Below are positions 43,237-53,416 of a stretch of DNA of 64,000 nt, in pieces. A program made the translations under genes and the position numbers. The stretch spans positions 124,001 through 188,000 of the forward strand of contig DIMW01000004.1 in assembly GCA_002425765.1 (NCBI GenBank), in the 5' to 3' direction. Each line of letters begins with the position of its first letter. The first letter of the stretch is position 1. The stretch comes from Spirochaetaceae bacterium UBA5556. GTDB lineage: Bacteria; Spirochaetota; Spirochaetia; Treponematales; Rectinemataceae. The notes below the pieces were generated by a model. That model was given only the letters and a program-made list of their open reading frames with translations. It was not told where the DNA came from and made no database searches.

Positions 43237-43692
43237 CTACCGCCCACCCACAAGCGCAGCCTGGACGATCGGTATCAGCGATCTATCCGAGTCTGCGAGC
43301 TCCATGTCGATAATAGTATCGAGCGGCAGCCAGGCGGCTTCCGAATGCTCGTTCAGAATCGCTATATTCGCGGGATCCAGTGAAATTTCCCAGGCCGCCA
43401 GCGCGCGAGTCTTGCCCTTGTGTGCGAATAGGCTTTCGCCAAGAAATCGAAGCACTTTTATGGGCGCGTCAAACTCCTCGAGAAATTCGCGCACAAGTGC
43501 CTCTTCGTCCGATTCCGCACGTTCGACCTTTCCTCCGGGAAATTCCCAGCGCTGACTCATCTCGGAGGCATCTTGTCTGCGCCGGGCAACGAAAAACAGC
43601 TCGCCGCGTACGGCGATACCGGCTACGGAACGTAACAATGAAATAGATGTATCTCTTTTTTGTTTGCTGCCCATCGCTTCTCTCTCAGCCAT
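43237..43692 (-). CDS. Nudix hydrolase, MutT-like
   Basis: A 151-residue Nudix protein. The box is complete: GGKVERAESDEEALVREFLEEFDA, matching Gx5Ex7REUxEExGU except for the final glycine position, which is D. The length and the WEFPGGK lead-in are those of MutT/CTP pyrophosphohydrolase-type proteins that clean up 8-oxo-dGTP or similar nucleotides. The substrate is inferred. ATG 43692 overlaps the upstream stop by eight bases (ATGGCTGA); ATG 43674 is an alternative. Confidence 0.87.
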   Translation of the reverse strand: MAEREAMGSKQKRDTSISLLRSVAGIAVRGELFFVARRRQDASEMSQRWEFPGGKVERAESDEEALVREFLEEFDAPIKVLRFLGESLFAHKGKTRALAAWEISLDPANIAILNEHSEAAWLPLDTIIDMELADSDRSLIPIVQAALVGGR

Positions 43693-45346
43693 GCGTGCTC
43701 TCTGAAGTCATACGCGCACATGCGTGCGCAAGATCGACAGGCGTAAACCAGCCCTTGTCGCGCGAAAGCTGTCTGCCTGCCCAGCCGTGCACAAGCACGG
43801 CTGCTATTATTGCCCAAGATAAATTATTGTGCCACAAGGTATTATCTTCACTTGATTCACAGGCTTCGTTTTCTCTTGAAAAGGCGATCCAGCGGGCGAG
43901 AAGCCCTCCGGCAAGCCCGGACAATACGTCGCCAGACCCCGCTATTCCTAGGCCCGCCGCGCTTCCGTCGAAGACCGCGCAAGTCCCGTCCGGAAAGGCG
44001 ATATGCGTCGTCGAGGCACGCAGGGCGAGAGTAATACCAAATTTTTCTGCGAGGGCAGCCAATTGTCTCACGGTCTCCGAGTTATTAGAGGCGGGCCTGT
44101 TTGCCTCGTCCAGAAAGGAAAGAAGTTCTCGAAATTCCCCCGGGTGAGGGGTGAGAATAAGAGGTGCCTTGAAGAACTGGGGATGGTCACGATTTTTTTC
44201 CGCGAGCCCTGCAAAAAGACGAACGGCATCCGCATCGAGGACGAGAGGAGTCTCGGCATGGATCAGCGTATCGAGGACTTTCTCTCTCCCTTCGTCGGCC
44301 CCCCAGCCGGGGCCCACGACGACCGCATCCCAGGATTCCGGAAAAAAGGACTTCTCGGAGAGTACGCGCACGATCGCGGCATCTCCCACCGCGGTGAGAT
44401 ATGAAGAAAACAGCTCCTCATCACAATAGAGTGAGATGTAGCCCGCTCCCGCGGCGGCCGCTCCCCGGACACAGTGGAGCGCGGCCCCTGCCCCAGACGG
44501 ACTCCCGGCGAGAACCGCAATCCGCCCTCGCTGCATTTTATGCGCCCACCGGGAGATTGGGGGCAAAAAATTCCCGATATCGTCGTCCTCCAGAAGCCAT
44601 GTGCCCGCCGAAGGCGCGTCTGCCCAAAGAGGGAAGATTCCACCAACAGGAATAATCTCTCCCGCGTAAGGCCTTGCGGCCGGCATATAGAGGGCCTCCT
44701 TCATCGGTTCTATGCAGAGTGTAGCATCCGCGCGGACAACAGGATAATCCGGTTGCCAGTCATCCCCCAAACCCGACGGTATATCGATAGCCACGATATA
44801 AGGGGCTCTGTCGCCATGTACCGCTCGGTCTTGATTCAGGGCCCCGAACATTCGCATCGCGCCCGCCGCGCTCTCCTTCGCGCGACCATGCGCGCCGGTG
44901 CCAAGAATTGCATCGAGAACAATATCTTGGCTAGAGAGCTTCGCCGAAAGGGCGGCCTCGCCGGCGGTGTCGTAACGGACGATTTCGACGCCGGACCGTT
45001 CGGCGCGGCGGAGGTTCAACTGCGCGGTCTCTTTCAGAGTGTCTGGCCGGGGAATAAACGCTACGAGATGCTGAAAACCCTCAAGCCTTGCGTGCCTCAG
45101 CAACGCTAGCGCATCGCCTGCGTTATCCCCTTTGCCGCACACCGCCGCGATCGATATCTCCCTTCCAAGCTCGCGCGAATCTGCCGCCTGAGACTCCATA
45201 AGCTTTTTCTGAATCACTTTCTGCTTCAACTCCTGCCACAGCCGCATCGCCGCTATTTCCATGAGATTGTCCGATGAAAAATCAAACATCTCTCTGGTGA
45301 ATGCATCAAGTCTGAGAGATTGAGAAGTCGATAGAAGAGGACGCAT
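43685..45346 (-). CDS. nnr: Bifunctional NAD(P)HX epimerase / dehydratase
   Basis: A 553-residue fusion that repairs hydrated NAD(P)H. The N-terminal epimerase domain (about 1-225) has CGKGDNAGDALALLRHA and AIDIPSGLGDD. The C-terminal ribokinase-like dehydratase (about 245-550) has RIAVLAGSPSGAGAALHCVRGAAAAGAGY, VVVGPGWG, LILTPHPGEF and a GSGDVLSGLAGGLLAR nucleotide motif. The epimerase GxGNNGGD loop reads GKGDNAGD here. It is coupled to the Nudix gene, another nucleotide-repair enzyme. Confidence 0.93.
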   Translation of the reverse strand: MRPLLSTSQSLRLDAFTREMFDFSSDNLMEIAAMRLWQELKQKVIQKKLMESQAADSRELGREISIAAVCGKGDNAGDALALLRHARLEGFQHLVAFIPRPDTLKETAQLNLRRAERSGVEIVRYDTAGEAALSAKLSSQDIVLDAILGTGAHGRAKESAAGAMRMFGALNQDRAVHGDRAPYIVAIDIPSGLGDDWQPDYPVVRADATLCIEPMKEALYMPAARPYAGEIIPVGGIFPLWADAPSAGTWLLEDDDIGNFLPPISRWAHKMQRGRIAVLAGSPSGAGAALHCVRGAAAAGAGYISLYCDEELFSSYLTAVGDAAIVRVLSEKSFFPESWDAVVVGPGWGADEGREKVLDTLIHAETPLVLDADAVRLFAGLAEKNRDHPQFFKAPLILTPHPGEFRELLSFLDEANRPASNNSETVRQLAALAEKFGITLALRASTTHIAFPDGTCAVFDGSAAGLGIAGSGDVLSGLAGGLLARWIAFSRENEACESSEDNTLWHNNLSWAIIAAVLVHGWAGRQLSRDKGWFTPVDLAHACARMTSESTHG

Positions 45347-45425
45347 CTATAAGACCTCCGGATTCACTATACTCGCTTGACTTTCATACGGCAAGCAAAC
45401 CATGCGTTCATAAAACCTATTCACT

Positions 45426-46574
45426 TCACATATGCGGAAGTTTGCACGCATACATTCTCAATGTTGAAGGAAGCTGCCCAAGCAGATACAGATAACCATC
45501 ATCCCCCACCGTCATCGCCACAAGCGTAGCTCCAGGATCGGGAACCGAAAAATTCAATTTTCCGATCACTTTCCCCTTTTGATTGTATCGGAACACTTCA
45601 CCTCCGATGCCGACAGCATCCCAACGAATACTGAGAATACTGCTTGATCTCGCAGCGATGAGCTGCTGGTCGACCCCTAAATCGCTGACACTGCTCTGCA
45701 GGGGAAATGAATCCAAAATCGTGCCGGTTCCGGCGTCGATCTCTACGATCCAGCCGCCGACGGGATCGATGGAGAGTGTCACTCCCGAATCGGGATCGTA
45801 CTTTTCCATGTAGTAGTTGATCTTCAGCACGACAACCGGTCTTCCGTTGGAATAGGTCGGAGATATGGATTCAAGCGAGGCGATTATGCGGATGCCTCTG
45901 CCTTCCGGATTTTTTTCAAGGATTGAGGAAGGAACTGGCATAGTCTGATCGTTCAACTTCAGGACATGCAAAAATACGCCATTCCTGTCATAAAAATAGA
46001 CAAGAGTCTCGGATTCCGAGGCACAGAGCACCGCAAGATCGTCGTTTTCCAGAGCGTCGAGCTCTGTGATAACCGGGAACATGTTCCCGCCAATACCTTC
46101 CTGTCCAAGTGACGGTAACTCTCTGCCATTGGAATCAAATCGTCTGATGAACCTATTGTCTGCCACATACAGGAGTTGTCTCGAGTCCGCGGTCATTGGC
46201 CACGGGTCATTGAAAGCGACCTGCATGGCAATGCGTCCAAGCTCCTTCCCTGCGGAAAGGTCATTGATCTGCACATCTTTCAGCACGAGAGGGGCGCTGC
46301 CCTTCTCTGGATCATACCACATGGCCAATGTCTGGCCATACGATGAAATGCGCAAAATTTTAGCCTCCCCCCGGCTCAAGAGATGGAATATACCTCGCTT
46401 GAGCGAAATGCCGACGGTATTCTTCTCCCCTCCTGACATGTCGAGTGAGGAATCCGACTTTCCATACCCAAGATCGAAGAACACTTTAGTCTTCATCTCG
46501 TCCGTCGAGGCGGAACAACTTGCAAAGAGCACAATGAGCACACTTGCCCGCAGGAAACGTGAAATTCTCTTCAT
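45426..46574 (-). CDS. Beta-propeller-like lipoprotein (LIC_12708 family)
   Basis: About 382 residues with a signal peptide and lipobox LFASC (cysteine near residue 20). The mature part has repeated beta-strand blocks resembling a propeller, such as RQLLYVADNRFIRRFDSNGRELPSL, VYFYDRNGVFLHVLKL and VFRYNQKGKVIGKLNF, ending DDGYLYLLGQL. The pattern fits the LIC_12708 family of spirochaete lipoproteins, whose role is unknown. The start at 46574 is set by the signal peptide; the upstream frame is inside the secA region. The 55-base gap to secA is the divergent promoter region. Confidence 0.78.
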   Translation of the reverse strand: MKRISRFLRASVLIVLFASCSASTDEMKTKVFFDLGYGKSDSSLDMSGGEKNTVGISLKRGIFHLLSRGEAKILRISSYGQTLAMWYDPEKGSAPLVLKDVQINDLSAGKELGRIAMQVAFNDPWPMTADSRQLLYVADNRFIRRFDSNGRELPSLGQEGIGGNMFPVITELDALENDDLAVLCASESETLVYFYDRNGVFLHVLKLNDQTMPVPSSILEKNPEGRGIRIIASLESISPTYSNGRPVVVLKINYYMEKYDPDSGVTLSIDPVGGWIVEIDAGTGTILDSFPLQSSVSDLGVDQQLIAARSSSILSIRWDAVGIGGEVFRYNQKGKVIGKLNFSVPDPGATLVAMTVGDDGYLYLLGQLPSTLRMYACKLPHM

Positions 46575-46629
46575 CGCCTGGATTATAGCATTCCTTGACC
46601 CTTTATGAGAACGAAAGTATTCTTTATGC

Positions 46630-49395
46630 ATGTCTGGGAACATCCTCGCCGCTCTCTTAGGTTCAAAAAAAGAGAAAGATATCAAGGCAGTCTTGCCTAT
46701 ATTGCACAAGATAAATGCTCTTGAGTCATGGGCTCTCTCGCTCTCCGATGCCGATTTCCCCGCGATGACAAACAAATTCAGGGAACGCTTTGCGCAGGGC
46801 CAGACGCTTGATGACTTGTTGCCAGAGGCATTCGCCCTTGTCCGCGAGGCCGCCCGGCGGAAACTCGGCGAACGCCCCTTCGACGTGCAGTTGGTCGGAG
46901 GAATCGTGCTTCATCAGGGAAAAATCGTGGAGATGAAAACCGGTGAAGGTAAGACACTTTCATCAGTCGGCGCGGTCTACCTCAACGCACTGACGGGAGA
47001 AGGTGTCCACGTCATCACGGTCAACGACTATCTCGCCGAACGCGACAGCCAGTGGATGGGCCAGATATACAAGTTTCTGGGTCTGTCCGTCGGATGCATT
47101 CTCTCGTCAATGGACAACGCGGCCAGGAAAATCTCATACTCCTGCGACATCACCTACGGCACCAACAACGAATTTGGGTTCGACTATCTGCGCGATAATA
47201 TGGTGTGGTCCATGGACCAGAAAGTTCAACGGGGCCACGCCTATTGCATCATCGACGAGATAGACTCCATCCTCATCGATGAGGCGCGTACCCCCCTCAT
47301 CATCTCTGGCCCCGCCGATGACGACACCTACAAAGTCAACGAGGTCAATCGCCTTGCCCTGTCTCTCGTCGAAGTAAAGAAAAATCCAGAGACGGGGGAA
47401 TATCCCGATGAGTCCAAGGGAGAGCTGCTCGAAGGCGACTTTAAAATCGACGAAAAATCGAAGCGAATCATGTTCACGAGTGAGGGCATGAACCATATGG
47501 AGTCGCTCCTTCAAAAGCGCGGGCTCATTAAAGGCAGCCTCTTCAACCCCGAGAACTTTGAATTTGTCCATTACTTTACACAGGCGGTGCGCTCCCAGCG
47601 CCTGTTCAACAAGGATGTCGATTATGTCGTTCAGGAAAATCAGGTACAAATCGTCGACGAATTCACCGGACGCATTCTCCACGGGAGGCGCTATTCAGAT
47701 GGTCTCCATGAGGCGATTGAGGCGAAAGAGCGGATAAAAATAGCGCGGCGCAACCGCACGCTGGCGACGATCACCTTTCAAAATTACTTTAGATTGTATA
47801 AAAAACTAGCCGGCATGACGGGGACCGCTGATACCGAGGCGGAGGAGTTTACCAAAATATATAATCTTGATGTCGTGGTGATCCCCACAAACCGACCTGT
47901 CGTCCGGGCCGACGAAAACGATCTGGTCTATCTGAACGAAGCAGAAAAGTTCGACGCAATTTTAAATGAGATAAAGACAATGCACGCAAAGGGCCAACCT
48001 ATCCTGGTCGGCACCGTGTCGATTGAAAAATCCGAAAAACTTTCGACTATGTTGATGCGCAACGGTATCCGGCATGAAGTTCTGAATGCCAAAAACCACG
48101 CGCGGGAAGCGCTGATCATCGCCGAGGCGGGCGCCAAAGGCTCCGTGACGATCGCAACCAACATGGCCGGACGCGGCACCGACATCAAGCTCGGTGGCAA
48201 CCCTGAATTTCAGGCACGGCGAAAGGCCGGCACGGAGGCCCCCGAGGAAAAATACAGGGAAGCGCTGGCCCAAGAGTACGAAATATGGACACACGATTAT
48301 GAGGAGGTGAAGAGTCTAGGCGGGCTCTGCGTGATTGGCACGGAGCGCCATGAGTCGAGACGAATCGATAACCAGCTACGCGGTCGCAGCGGCCGCCAGG
48401 GTGATCCAGGCCGCTCTATATTCTTTATCTCTCTCGATGATGACCTCATGCGCCTCTTCGGAGGAGAAAACTTCAAACAGCTCATGGGCAGAGCAGGCAT
48501 GAAGCCCGGAGAACCTATCTACCACCCTCTTCTCAATAAATCGATCGAAAGCGCGCAGAAAAAGGTAGAAGAGAGAAACTTCGAAATTCGAAAACACTTG
48601 CTAGAATACGACGATGTGCTCAACAAACAGCGAAATTTCATCTATGATCAGCGCAACTCGATACTCGCCGACGATGATCTCATAGAGAGAGCCAGGGACG
48701 CAGCCCATGAGATGCTTGAGGATCAAATTGAGATACTCGCCCAGGCCATCAAGGACACCCCCAGCAAGGCGATACCGGATTTCTGCTCCTGGACTTTCGA
48801 TACTTTTGGCGTCGACCTTCCGGCGAAGCAAGCGGCCGAACTCTATCAGTCCGGCAATCTCTCCCAAGAAGTGCAAAAAATACTCGGCCTCGACCTCGCC
48901 ACAAAGGTTGAAACGGCGGGAACCGAGAGTCTCAACTTCTTCATCCGGTTTTCATATCTGCAGGAAATCGATGAAAAGTGGCTCGATCACCTCGAATCGA
49001 TGGAGGCCTTGAGGGAGGCGGTCTACCTTCGGAGCTACGCCCAGAAAAATCCTCTCCTCGAATACAAACTTGAAGGCTCCGACATATTCGAATCCCTCAT
49101 CCTCTCGATTCGCCACAACATCGCTTCAAAGGTCTTCCGCGTAAAAATCAAAGAGAGCGCCCAGTCCGCAGAAGCACAGGCGCCCCAAGCCCCAAGGATT
49201 GAGGCTGCGCAGACGAGTCATCAATCGGTGGGTTCCTTTGCGGGAGAGGCTGGTGAGGCGCGCAAGGAGTCGGCCATAGCCGCGGCGGCGGCCCCTGCCT
49301 CCACCACTGTCGTGCGGCAGGGCCAGAAAATCGGCCGCAACGATCCATGCCCCTGTGGCTCAGGTAAAAAGTATAAATACTGTCATGGCCGATGA
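46630..49395 (+). CDS. secA: Preprotein translocase ATPase SecA
   Basis: A 921-residue SecA. Walker A is in MKTGEGKTLSSVGAVYLNAL, followed by VNDYLAERDSQWMG, DIRTYGTNNEFGFDYLRDN-like DITYGTNNEFGFDYLRDN, DEIDSILIDEARTPLIISG and GMTGTADTEAEEF. The second motor half has TNMAGRGTDIKLGG and RGRSGRQGDPG. The C-terminal SEC-C zinc motif (NDPCPCGSGKKYKYCHG) binds SecB or ribosomes in other species. An alanine-rich linker precedes it. Confidence 0.97.
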   Translation: MSGNILAALLGSKKEKDIKAVLPILHKINALESWALSLSDADFPAMTNKFRERFAQGQTLDDLLPEAFALVREAARRKLGERPFDVQLVGGIVLHQGKIVEMKTGEGKTLSSVGAVYLNALTGEGVHVITVNDYLAERDSQWMGQIYKFLGLSVGCILSSMDNAARKISYSCDITYGTNNEFGFDYLRDNMVWSMDQKVQRGHAYCIIDEIDSILIDEARTPLIISGPADDDTYKVNEVNRLALSLVEVKKNPETGEYPDESKGELLEGDFKIDEKSKRIMFTSEGMNHMESLLQKRGLIKGSLFNPENFEFVHYFTQAVRSQRLFNKDVDYVVQENQVQIVDEFTGRILHGRRYSDGLHEAIEAKERIKIARRNRTLATITFQNYFRLYKKLAGMTGTADTEAEEFTKIYNLDVVVIPTNRPVVRADENDLVYLNEAEKFDAILNEIKTMHAKGQPILVGTVSIEKSEKLSTMLMRNGIRHEVLNAKNHAREALIIAEAGAKGSVTIATNMAGRGTDIKLGGNPEFQARRKAGTEAPEEKYREALAQEYEIWTHDYEEVKSLGGLCVIGTERHESRRIDNQLRGRSGRQGDPGRSIFFISLDDDLMRLFGGENFKQLMGRAGMKPGEPIYHPLLNKSIESAQKKVEERNFEIRKHLLEYDDVLNKQRNFIYDQRNSILADDDLIERARDAAHEMLEDQIEILAQAIKDTPSKAIPDFCSWTFDTFGVDLPAKQAAELYQSGNLSQEVQKILGLDLATKVETAGTESLNFFIRFSYLQEIDEKWLDHLESMEALREAVYLRSYAQKNPLLEYKLEGSDIFESLILSIRHNIASKVFRVKIKESAQSAEAQAPQAPRIEAAQTSHQSVGSFAGEAGEARKESAIAAAAAPASTTVVRQGQKIGRNDPCPCGSGKKYKYCHGR

Positions 49396-49445
49396 GAAAA
49401 AAACGTCAGGCCAGAATCCGGCGATGAACAGCCGAAGCCTGTAGT

Positions 49446-50888
49446 ATGTCGCTCAATTGTGAAGAGATCGATCTCATTCTTTCAGAGGTTCCTCTTGAAG
49501 GGACAAAGATACAGAATATCTATCAGCCCTCCTTTGACTCCTTGATACTGGAGCTCTATGGCCAGGGAGTCCTCACCCGGTACCTCATCAGCATCGCACA
49601 CAATGCGTGCAGGCTTCATCCGCTAAACGTGGTGCCTCCAAAAAACGAGCGCCCCCTTCGCTTTATGGAATGCCTTCGCTCACGGGTACGGGGAGGCAGC
49701 ATCGTCCATGCGGCGCAGCTTGCAAAGGATCGCATCATAAAAATCGATATCGTAAGGGCTGATGAAGATGGCTTTCCGGTACAATTATATCTCTATGTAC
49801 GACTCTGGAGCGGCGCAGGAAACGTCCTGCTCGTATCGAATGAAGGGATCATCATCGATGTACTCCGGCGCCTCCCCTCCCGAAACGAAATGTCGGGGGC
49901 GACCTTCTCTCTCTCGCCTCCCCCGGGAAATACTCAGCCCTCCAAGCGATATGTCATCCGCGAGCTCGAAGGCGAGGGGCCTTTCTGGCAGCGTGTCGAG
50001 CGCTATTACGCACAGTCTGCAGGCCACCTGTCTCGGGAGACCTTGATCTCACAGGCTCAGGAGATTTTTGAGCGCAAAAAGTCAGGCATCGAGATGCGGC
50101 TCGCACAACTCGTGTCAAAGCAAAAAGAATATCTAGAGGCCGAACGATATCGCCAAATAGGCGATATCCTCATCGCCGGCTATTCCACCGAAATTCGGGG
50201 AGTAAAAACCTTTGCCCGCAGCTTCGATTTTTACGAGAACAGAGAGCTGCTCATCGAAATCGATCCCAAAGCCAGCCCGGCCCAAAATGCTGTGACATAT
50301 TATGAAAAATACCACAAAGCCAAGGACGGCATTGACGAGATCAACGCAGAAATCCATCGTTGGGAAGCGACGCGCAAACGGCTCGAGGTATGGTTTAGGC
50401 GTCTCGAGTCAGAAACCGATCCTCTCGCCATCGCCCAGGCCCTCCGAAAAGGCGGGGCTGCGCGGAGCAGAGAGAAGCCCCGCTACCCTTGCCAATATCT
50501 GGAATATAGAGGATGGACAATTCTCATAGGCAGATCGGGCAAAGAAAATGACGAGATACTGCGACATATTGCCCGTGGTTCGGACCTTTGGCTCCATGCC
50601 CGAGATTATGCTGGCTCGTATGTCTTCATCCGGGTTCAAAAAAACAAGTCAATCCCGCCGGAAGTACTCCAGGCGGCCGCCCGGCTTGCCCTTTATTATT
50701 CAAAGGCCCGCAAGAACCTGGGAGGAGATGTCCATTCAACATTCGCCAAGAATTTACGCAGGGCAAAAGGTGGTCCCCCTGGCCTGGTGGTTCCCTATCT
50801 CGAGAAAAATTTATATATTACTTTTACTGAAGCACAAATCCGTGACATACTCGAAGAGAATCCACCCGGGGAGGAATATTCACCATGA
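49446..50888 (+). CDS. NFACT-family protein (RqcH/Rqc2-like)
   Basis: A 480-residue protein with an NFACT-N region (DLILSEVPLEGTKIQNIYQPSFDSLILELYGQG), a coiled-coil middle (about residues 195-310), and an NFACT-R domain with GRSGKENDEILRHIARGSDLWLHARDYAGSYVFIRVQ. RqcH proteins bind stalled large ribosomal subunits and add alanine tails; older annotations call them fibronectin-binding proteins. It is shorter than Bacillus RqcH (about 570 residues), mainly in the middle. It overlaps the ABC importer gene by four bases. Confidence 0.85.
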   Translation: MSLNCEEIDLILSEVPLEGTKIQNIYQPSFDSLILELYGQGVLTRYLISIAHNACRLHPLNVVPPKNERPLRFMECLRSRVRGGSIVHAAQLAKDRIIKIDIVRADEDGFPVQLYLYVRLWSGAGNVLLVSNEGIIIDVLRRLPSRNEMSGATFSLSPPPGNTQPSKRYVIRELEGEGPFWQRVERYYAQSAGHLSRETLISQAQEIFERKKSGIEMRLAQLVSKQKEYLEAERYRQIGDILIAGYSTEIRGVKTFARSFDFYENRELLIEIDPKASPAQNAVTYYEKYHKAKDGIDEINAEIHRWEATRKRLEVWFRRLESETDPLAIAQALRKGGAARSREKPRYPCQYLEYRGWTILIGRSGKENDEILRHIARGSDLWLHARDYAGSYVFIRVQKNKSIPPEVLQAAARLALYYSKARKNLGGDVHSTFAKNLRRAKGGPPGLVVPYLEKNLYITFTEAQIRDILEENPPGEEYSP

Positions 50889-51847
50889 AACGCTTGTGGG
50901 CCATTTTTACAGCATCACTCTTTATTGTAAGCATATCAACAGTTGCCGCTTCTCCTAAAGATAAAGTGACCATCTCCGTACTCAAAGGTCCTTCCGGCCT
51001 GAGCGGCGCGTGGATGATGTCAGAGCTCTCCCGAACGAGCCCCGACGAATTTGAATTCATCACCGTATCGAGTGCGGACATGGTAGTGGCGAAGCTTTTA
51101 AACGGCGAGATAGATGCGGGTGTATTGCCGGTGAATGTCGCGGCGAAGCTCTATAATGCCGGAGTGTCGGTTCAGGTTCTGGCCATAGTCGGTAACGGCA
51201 TGGTGAAATTTCTGACAACCGATCCCACAGTACAAGGCCTGGCCGATCTCAAAGGCAAAACAATCTACATCGCGGGACAAAAGGCGACCCCCGACTATGT
51301 GTTCCAATACCTCTGCGCCCAGAAAGGCCTTTCCGCCGGGACAGATTATGTGCCCGTCTATAGTCTTGCTTATCCGGAGATTGCCGCGGGCCTGGCGAGT
51401 GGCAAAATTGCGTACGCCGTGCTGCCTGAGCCTTTCGCGGCTCAGGCAATATCGAAAAACCGGGACATAAAAACGCCGATAGACATCACCAAAGAATGGC
51501 GGGCCGCAACAAATCAGAGCGACTATCCGATGTCTCTCTTTGTCGCCCGAAGTTCACTCGTCGAATCCTCGCCGGAGAAGATCGGAATACTCGTCGATTC
51601 TTACCGCGCCTCCATTCAGAAAGCCCTTCAGGACCCTGCCGTCACAGGGAAACTTGCGGAGAGCCTTGGTCTTGGGATTTCCACCCAGATCGCAACAATC
51701 GCAATTCCTATCTCCAATTTCGTCTTCATCGGGGCTGCCCGCGCCGTTCCCAGCATCGAAGCTCTGCTGTCAGTGTTTTTGCAGTTCGATCCAGTCAGTA
51801 TTGGCGGCATAATGCCAAACCGTTCCTTCTATGCCCCGATCCAATAA
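50885..51847 (+). CDS. ABC substrate-binding protein (NMT1/SsuA-like)
   Basis: A 320-residue periplasmic binding protein with a signal peptide (MKRLWAIFTASLFIVSISTVAAS). Class features include KGPSGLSGAWMMSEL, GEIDAGVLPVNVAAKLY, TVQGLADLKGKTIYIAGQKATPDYVFQYL and PLEP-like AVLPEPFAAQA. The family binds taurine, aliphatic sulfonates, nitrate or pyrimidine precursors; the ligand here is unknown. It starts in the NFACT stop (ATGA) and is followed by its permease with a 17-base overlap. Confidence 0.88.
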   Translation: MKRLWAIFTASLFIVSISTVAASPKDKVTISVLKGPSGLSGAWMMSELSRTSPDEFEFITVSSADMVVAKLLNGEIDAGVLPVNVAAKLYNAGVSVQVLAIVGNGMVKFLTTDPTVQGLADLKGKTIYIAGQKATPDYVFQYLCAQKGLSAGTDYVPVYSLAYPEIAAGLASGKIAYAVLPEPFAAQAISKNRDIKTPIDITKEWRAATNQSDYPMSLFVARSSLVESSPEKIGILVDSYRASIQKALQDPAVTGKLAESLGLGISTQIATIAIPISNFVFIGAARAVPSIEALLSVFLQFDPVSIGGIMPNRSFYAPIQ

Positions 51848-52631
51848 TGCAAAACTGCCGCCGCTCTTATGGCGGCTTGTGGGAGTGGCCGTCTTCCTTG
51901 CTGTTTGGCAGTGTGCGGCTCTCTTTGTGAAGAGCGCGTTGATTCTGCCCAAGCCGCTGCAGGTTGTATCCGCCCTTTCGCAACTGTTGACAACAACCTC
52001 ATTCTGGCTGTCCGTGGCGGGCTCCTTTTTGCGCGTGCTCGAGGCATTTTTCCTGAGCATGCTCATTGGTCTTGTGAGCGGCGCGATGAGCGGATTTTAT
52101 CCTCAGGTAAAAGCTTTTATGAGCCCTTTTATCACCGTAGTGCGTGCGACGCCCGTTCTGGCGCTCATCCTGCTCGCAATGTTCTGGTTCCCTTCATCCC
52201 AGGTGCCTGTTTTTAGTGCCATCCTCATGGCTTTCCCTATTATGCACACCTCCACAGAGTCGGGGATTCACGCCGCGGATCAGAAGCTAGTACAGATGTC
52301 CAATCTTTTCCATGTGTCCAAGTCTACGATATTTTGGCGGCTCCGGGTACCTTCCGCGCTCCCCTATCTGCTCTCGGGAGCAAAAAACGCACTGGGCCTG
52401 TCGTGGAAGGTCATTGTTGCCGGCGAGGTATTGAGCCAGCCCCGAATGGCGCTCGGCACCGGCATGCAAGATGCCAGGCTCACGCTCGAGACCCAGAGCG
52501 TCTTTGCCTGGGCAATCACGACGATCCTGCTCTGTGGCCTCAGCGAATACTGCTTCGGCCTCCTTGCCAATAGGCTCAGCGACCGATTCCAGGCACTCCC
52601 GCGTGAAGACAAAGGTCGAGGTGGACAATGA
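51831..52631 (+). CDS. ABC transporter permease (SsuC/TauC-like)
   Basis: A 266-residue permease with about six membrane segments and the EAA-type loop IHAADQKLVQMSNLFHVSKSTIFWRLRVPSALPYLLSGAKNALGLSWKVIVAGEVL, which contacts the ATPase. It is the membrane part of the importer encoded at 50885-53416. Its start lies within the binding-protein gene, and its stop overlaps the ATPase gene by four bases. Confidence 0.9.
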   Translation: MPRSNNAKLPPLLWRLVGVAVFLAVWQCAALFVKSALILPKPLQVVSALSQLLTTTSFWLSVAGSFLRVLEAFFLSMLIGLVSGAMSGFYPQVKAFMSPFITVVRATPVLALILLAMFWFPSSQVPVFSAILMAFPIMHTSTESGIHAADQKLVQMSNLFHVSKSTIFWRLRVPSALPYLLSGAKNALGLSWKVIVAGEVLSQPRMALGTGMQDARLTLETQSVFAWAITTILLCGLSEYCFGLLANRLSDRFQALPREDKGRGGQ

Positions 52632-53416
52632 GTGCCTACGTAAAAAATCTTAAAAAAAGCTTTGGCTCGCTGGATGTCCTTGAAGATATAAGTTTTGAGC
52701 TCCCAGACTCCTCCATTGTCTCGATCCTTGGACCAAGCGGCTGCGGAAAGACCACTATTTTGAATATTGTATCGGGTATTTTTAAAGCCGACTCCGGCTC
52801 TCTCGACGGCTTTGAACACAAGCGTTTTTCTTATTGCTTTCAGGAGCCAAGGCTCTTGGGATGGCTGAACGCCGAGGAGAATCTTCGATTTGCACTATCC
52901 TCCCTCATGCACTCTCGGAAAGACTCCCGGGATATAGAACTGCGCATGGAACGCTTTTTGGGCGAATCCGGTCTTTTGGAGTTCAGGGAATACAGGCCCA
53001 ATCAACTCTCAGGAGGAATGCAAAAACGCCTCGCCTTGGCCAGAGCCTTCGCATTTCCCTCCGACATACTGCTGCTCGACGAAGCTTTTTCGGCGGTAGA
53101 CCTCAAGCAGAAAATTGAGCTTATGCAGGCATTTCTCCGCCTGTGGATCGACGAAAAGCCGTCGGTCGTCATCGTCACGCACGATATCCACGACGCGCTC
53201 TTTCTCGCGGATAAAGTCGTCGTCCTAAGCCAGCGGCCCGCACGCATCACAGGAACGCTGAATATTGACATACCCCATGAAAAGAGAATTTTCACCTCTT
53301 CAGAACTTTCAAAATATGAGATACAACTCTACCGACTGTTGGGCTTCGATCACGCTGGCAACTCCGCACAGCCTTACCAAGCAAACGCTTTGGGTGAATC
53401 GAAAGATTCTAGATAA
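52628..53416 (+). CDS. ABC transporter ATP-binding protein (SsuB/TauB-like)
   Basis: A 262-residue ATPase with Walker A GPSGCGKTT, Q-loop YCFQEPRLLGWLNAEENL, signature LSGGMQKR, Walker B ILLLDEAFSAVD and H-loop VTHDIHDALFLADKV. It powers the importer with the preceding permease and binding protein. The substrate is not determined. Its 3' end overlaps the convergent kinase gene by eight bases. Confidence 0.92.
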   Translation: MSAYVKNLKKSFGSLDVLEDISFELPDSSIVSILGPSGCGKTTILNIVSGIFKADSGSLDGFEHKRFSYCFQEPRLLGWLNAEENLRFALSSLMHSRKDSRDIELRMERFLGESGLLEFREYRPNQLSGGMQKRLALARAFAFPSDILLLDEAFSAVDLKQKIELMQAFLRLWIDEKPSVVIVTHDIHDALFLADKVVVLSQRPARITGTLNIDIPHEKRIFTSSELSKYEIQLYRLLGFDHAGNSAQPYQANALGESKDSR

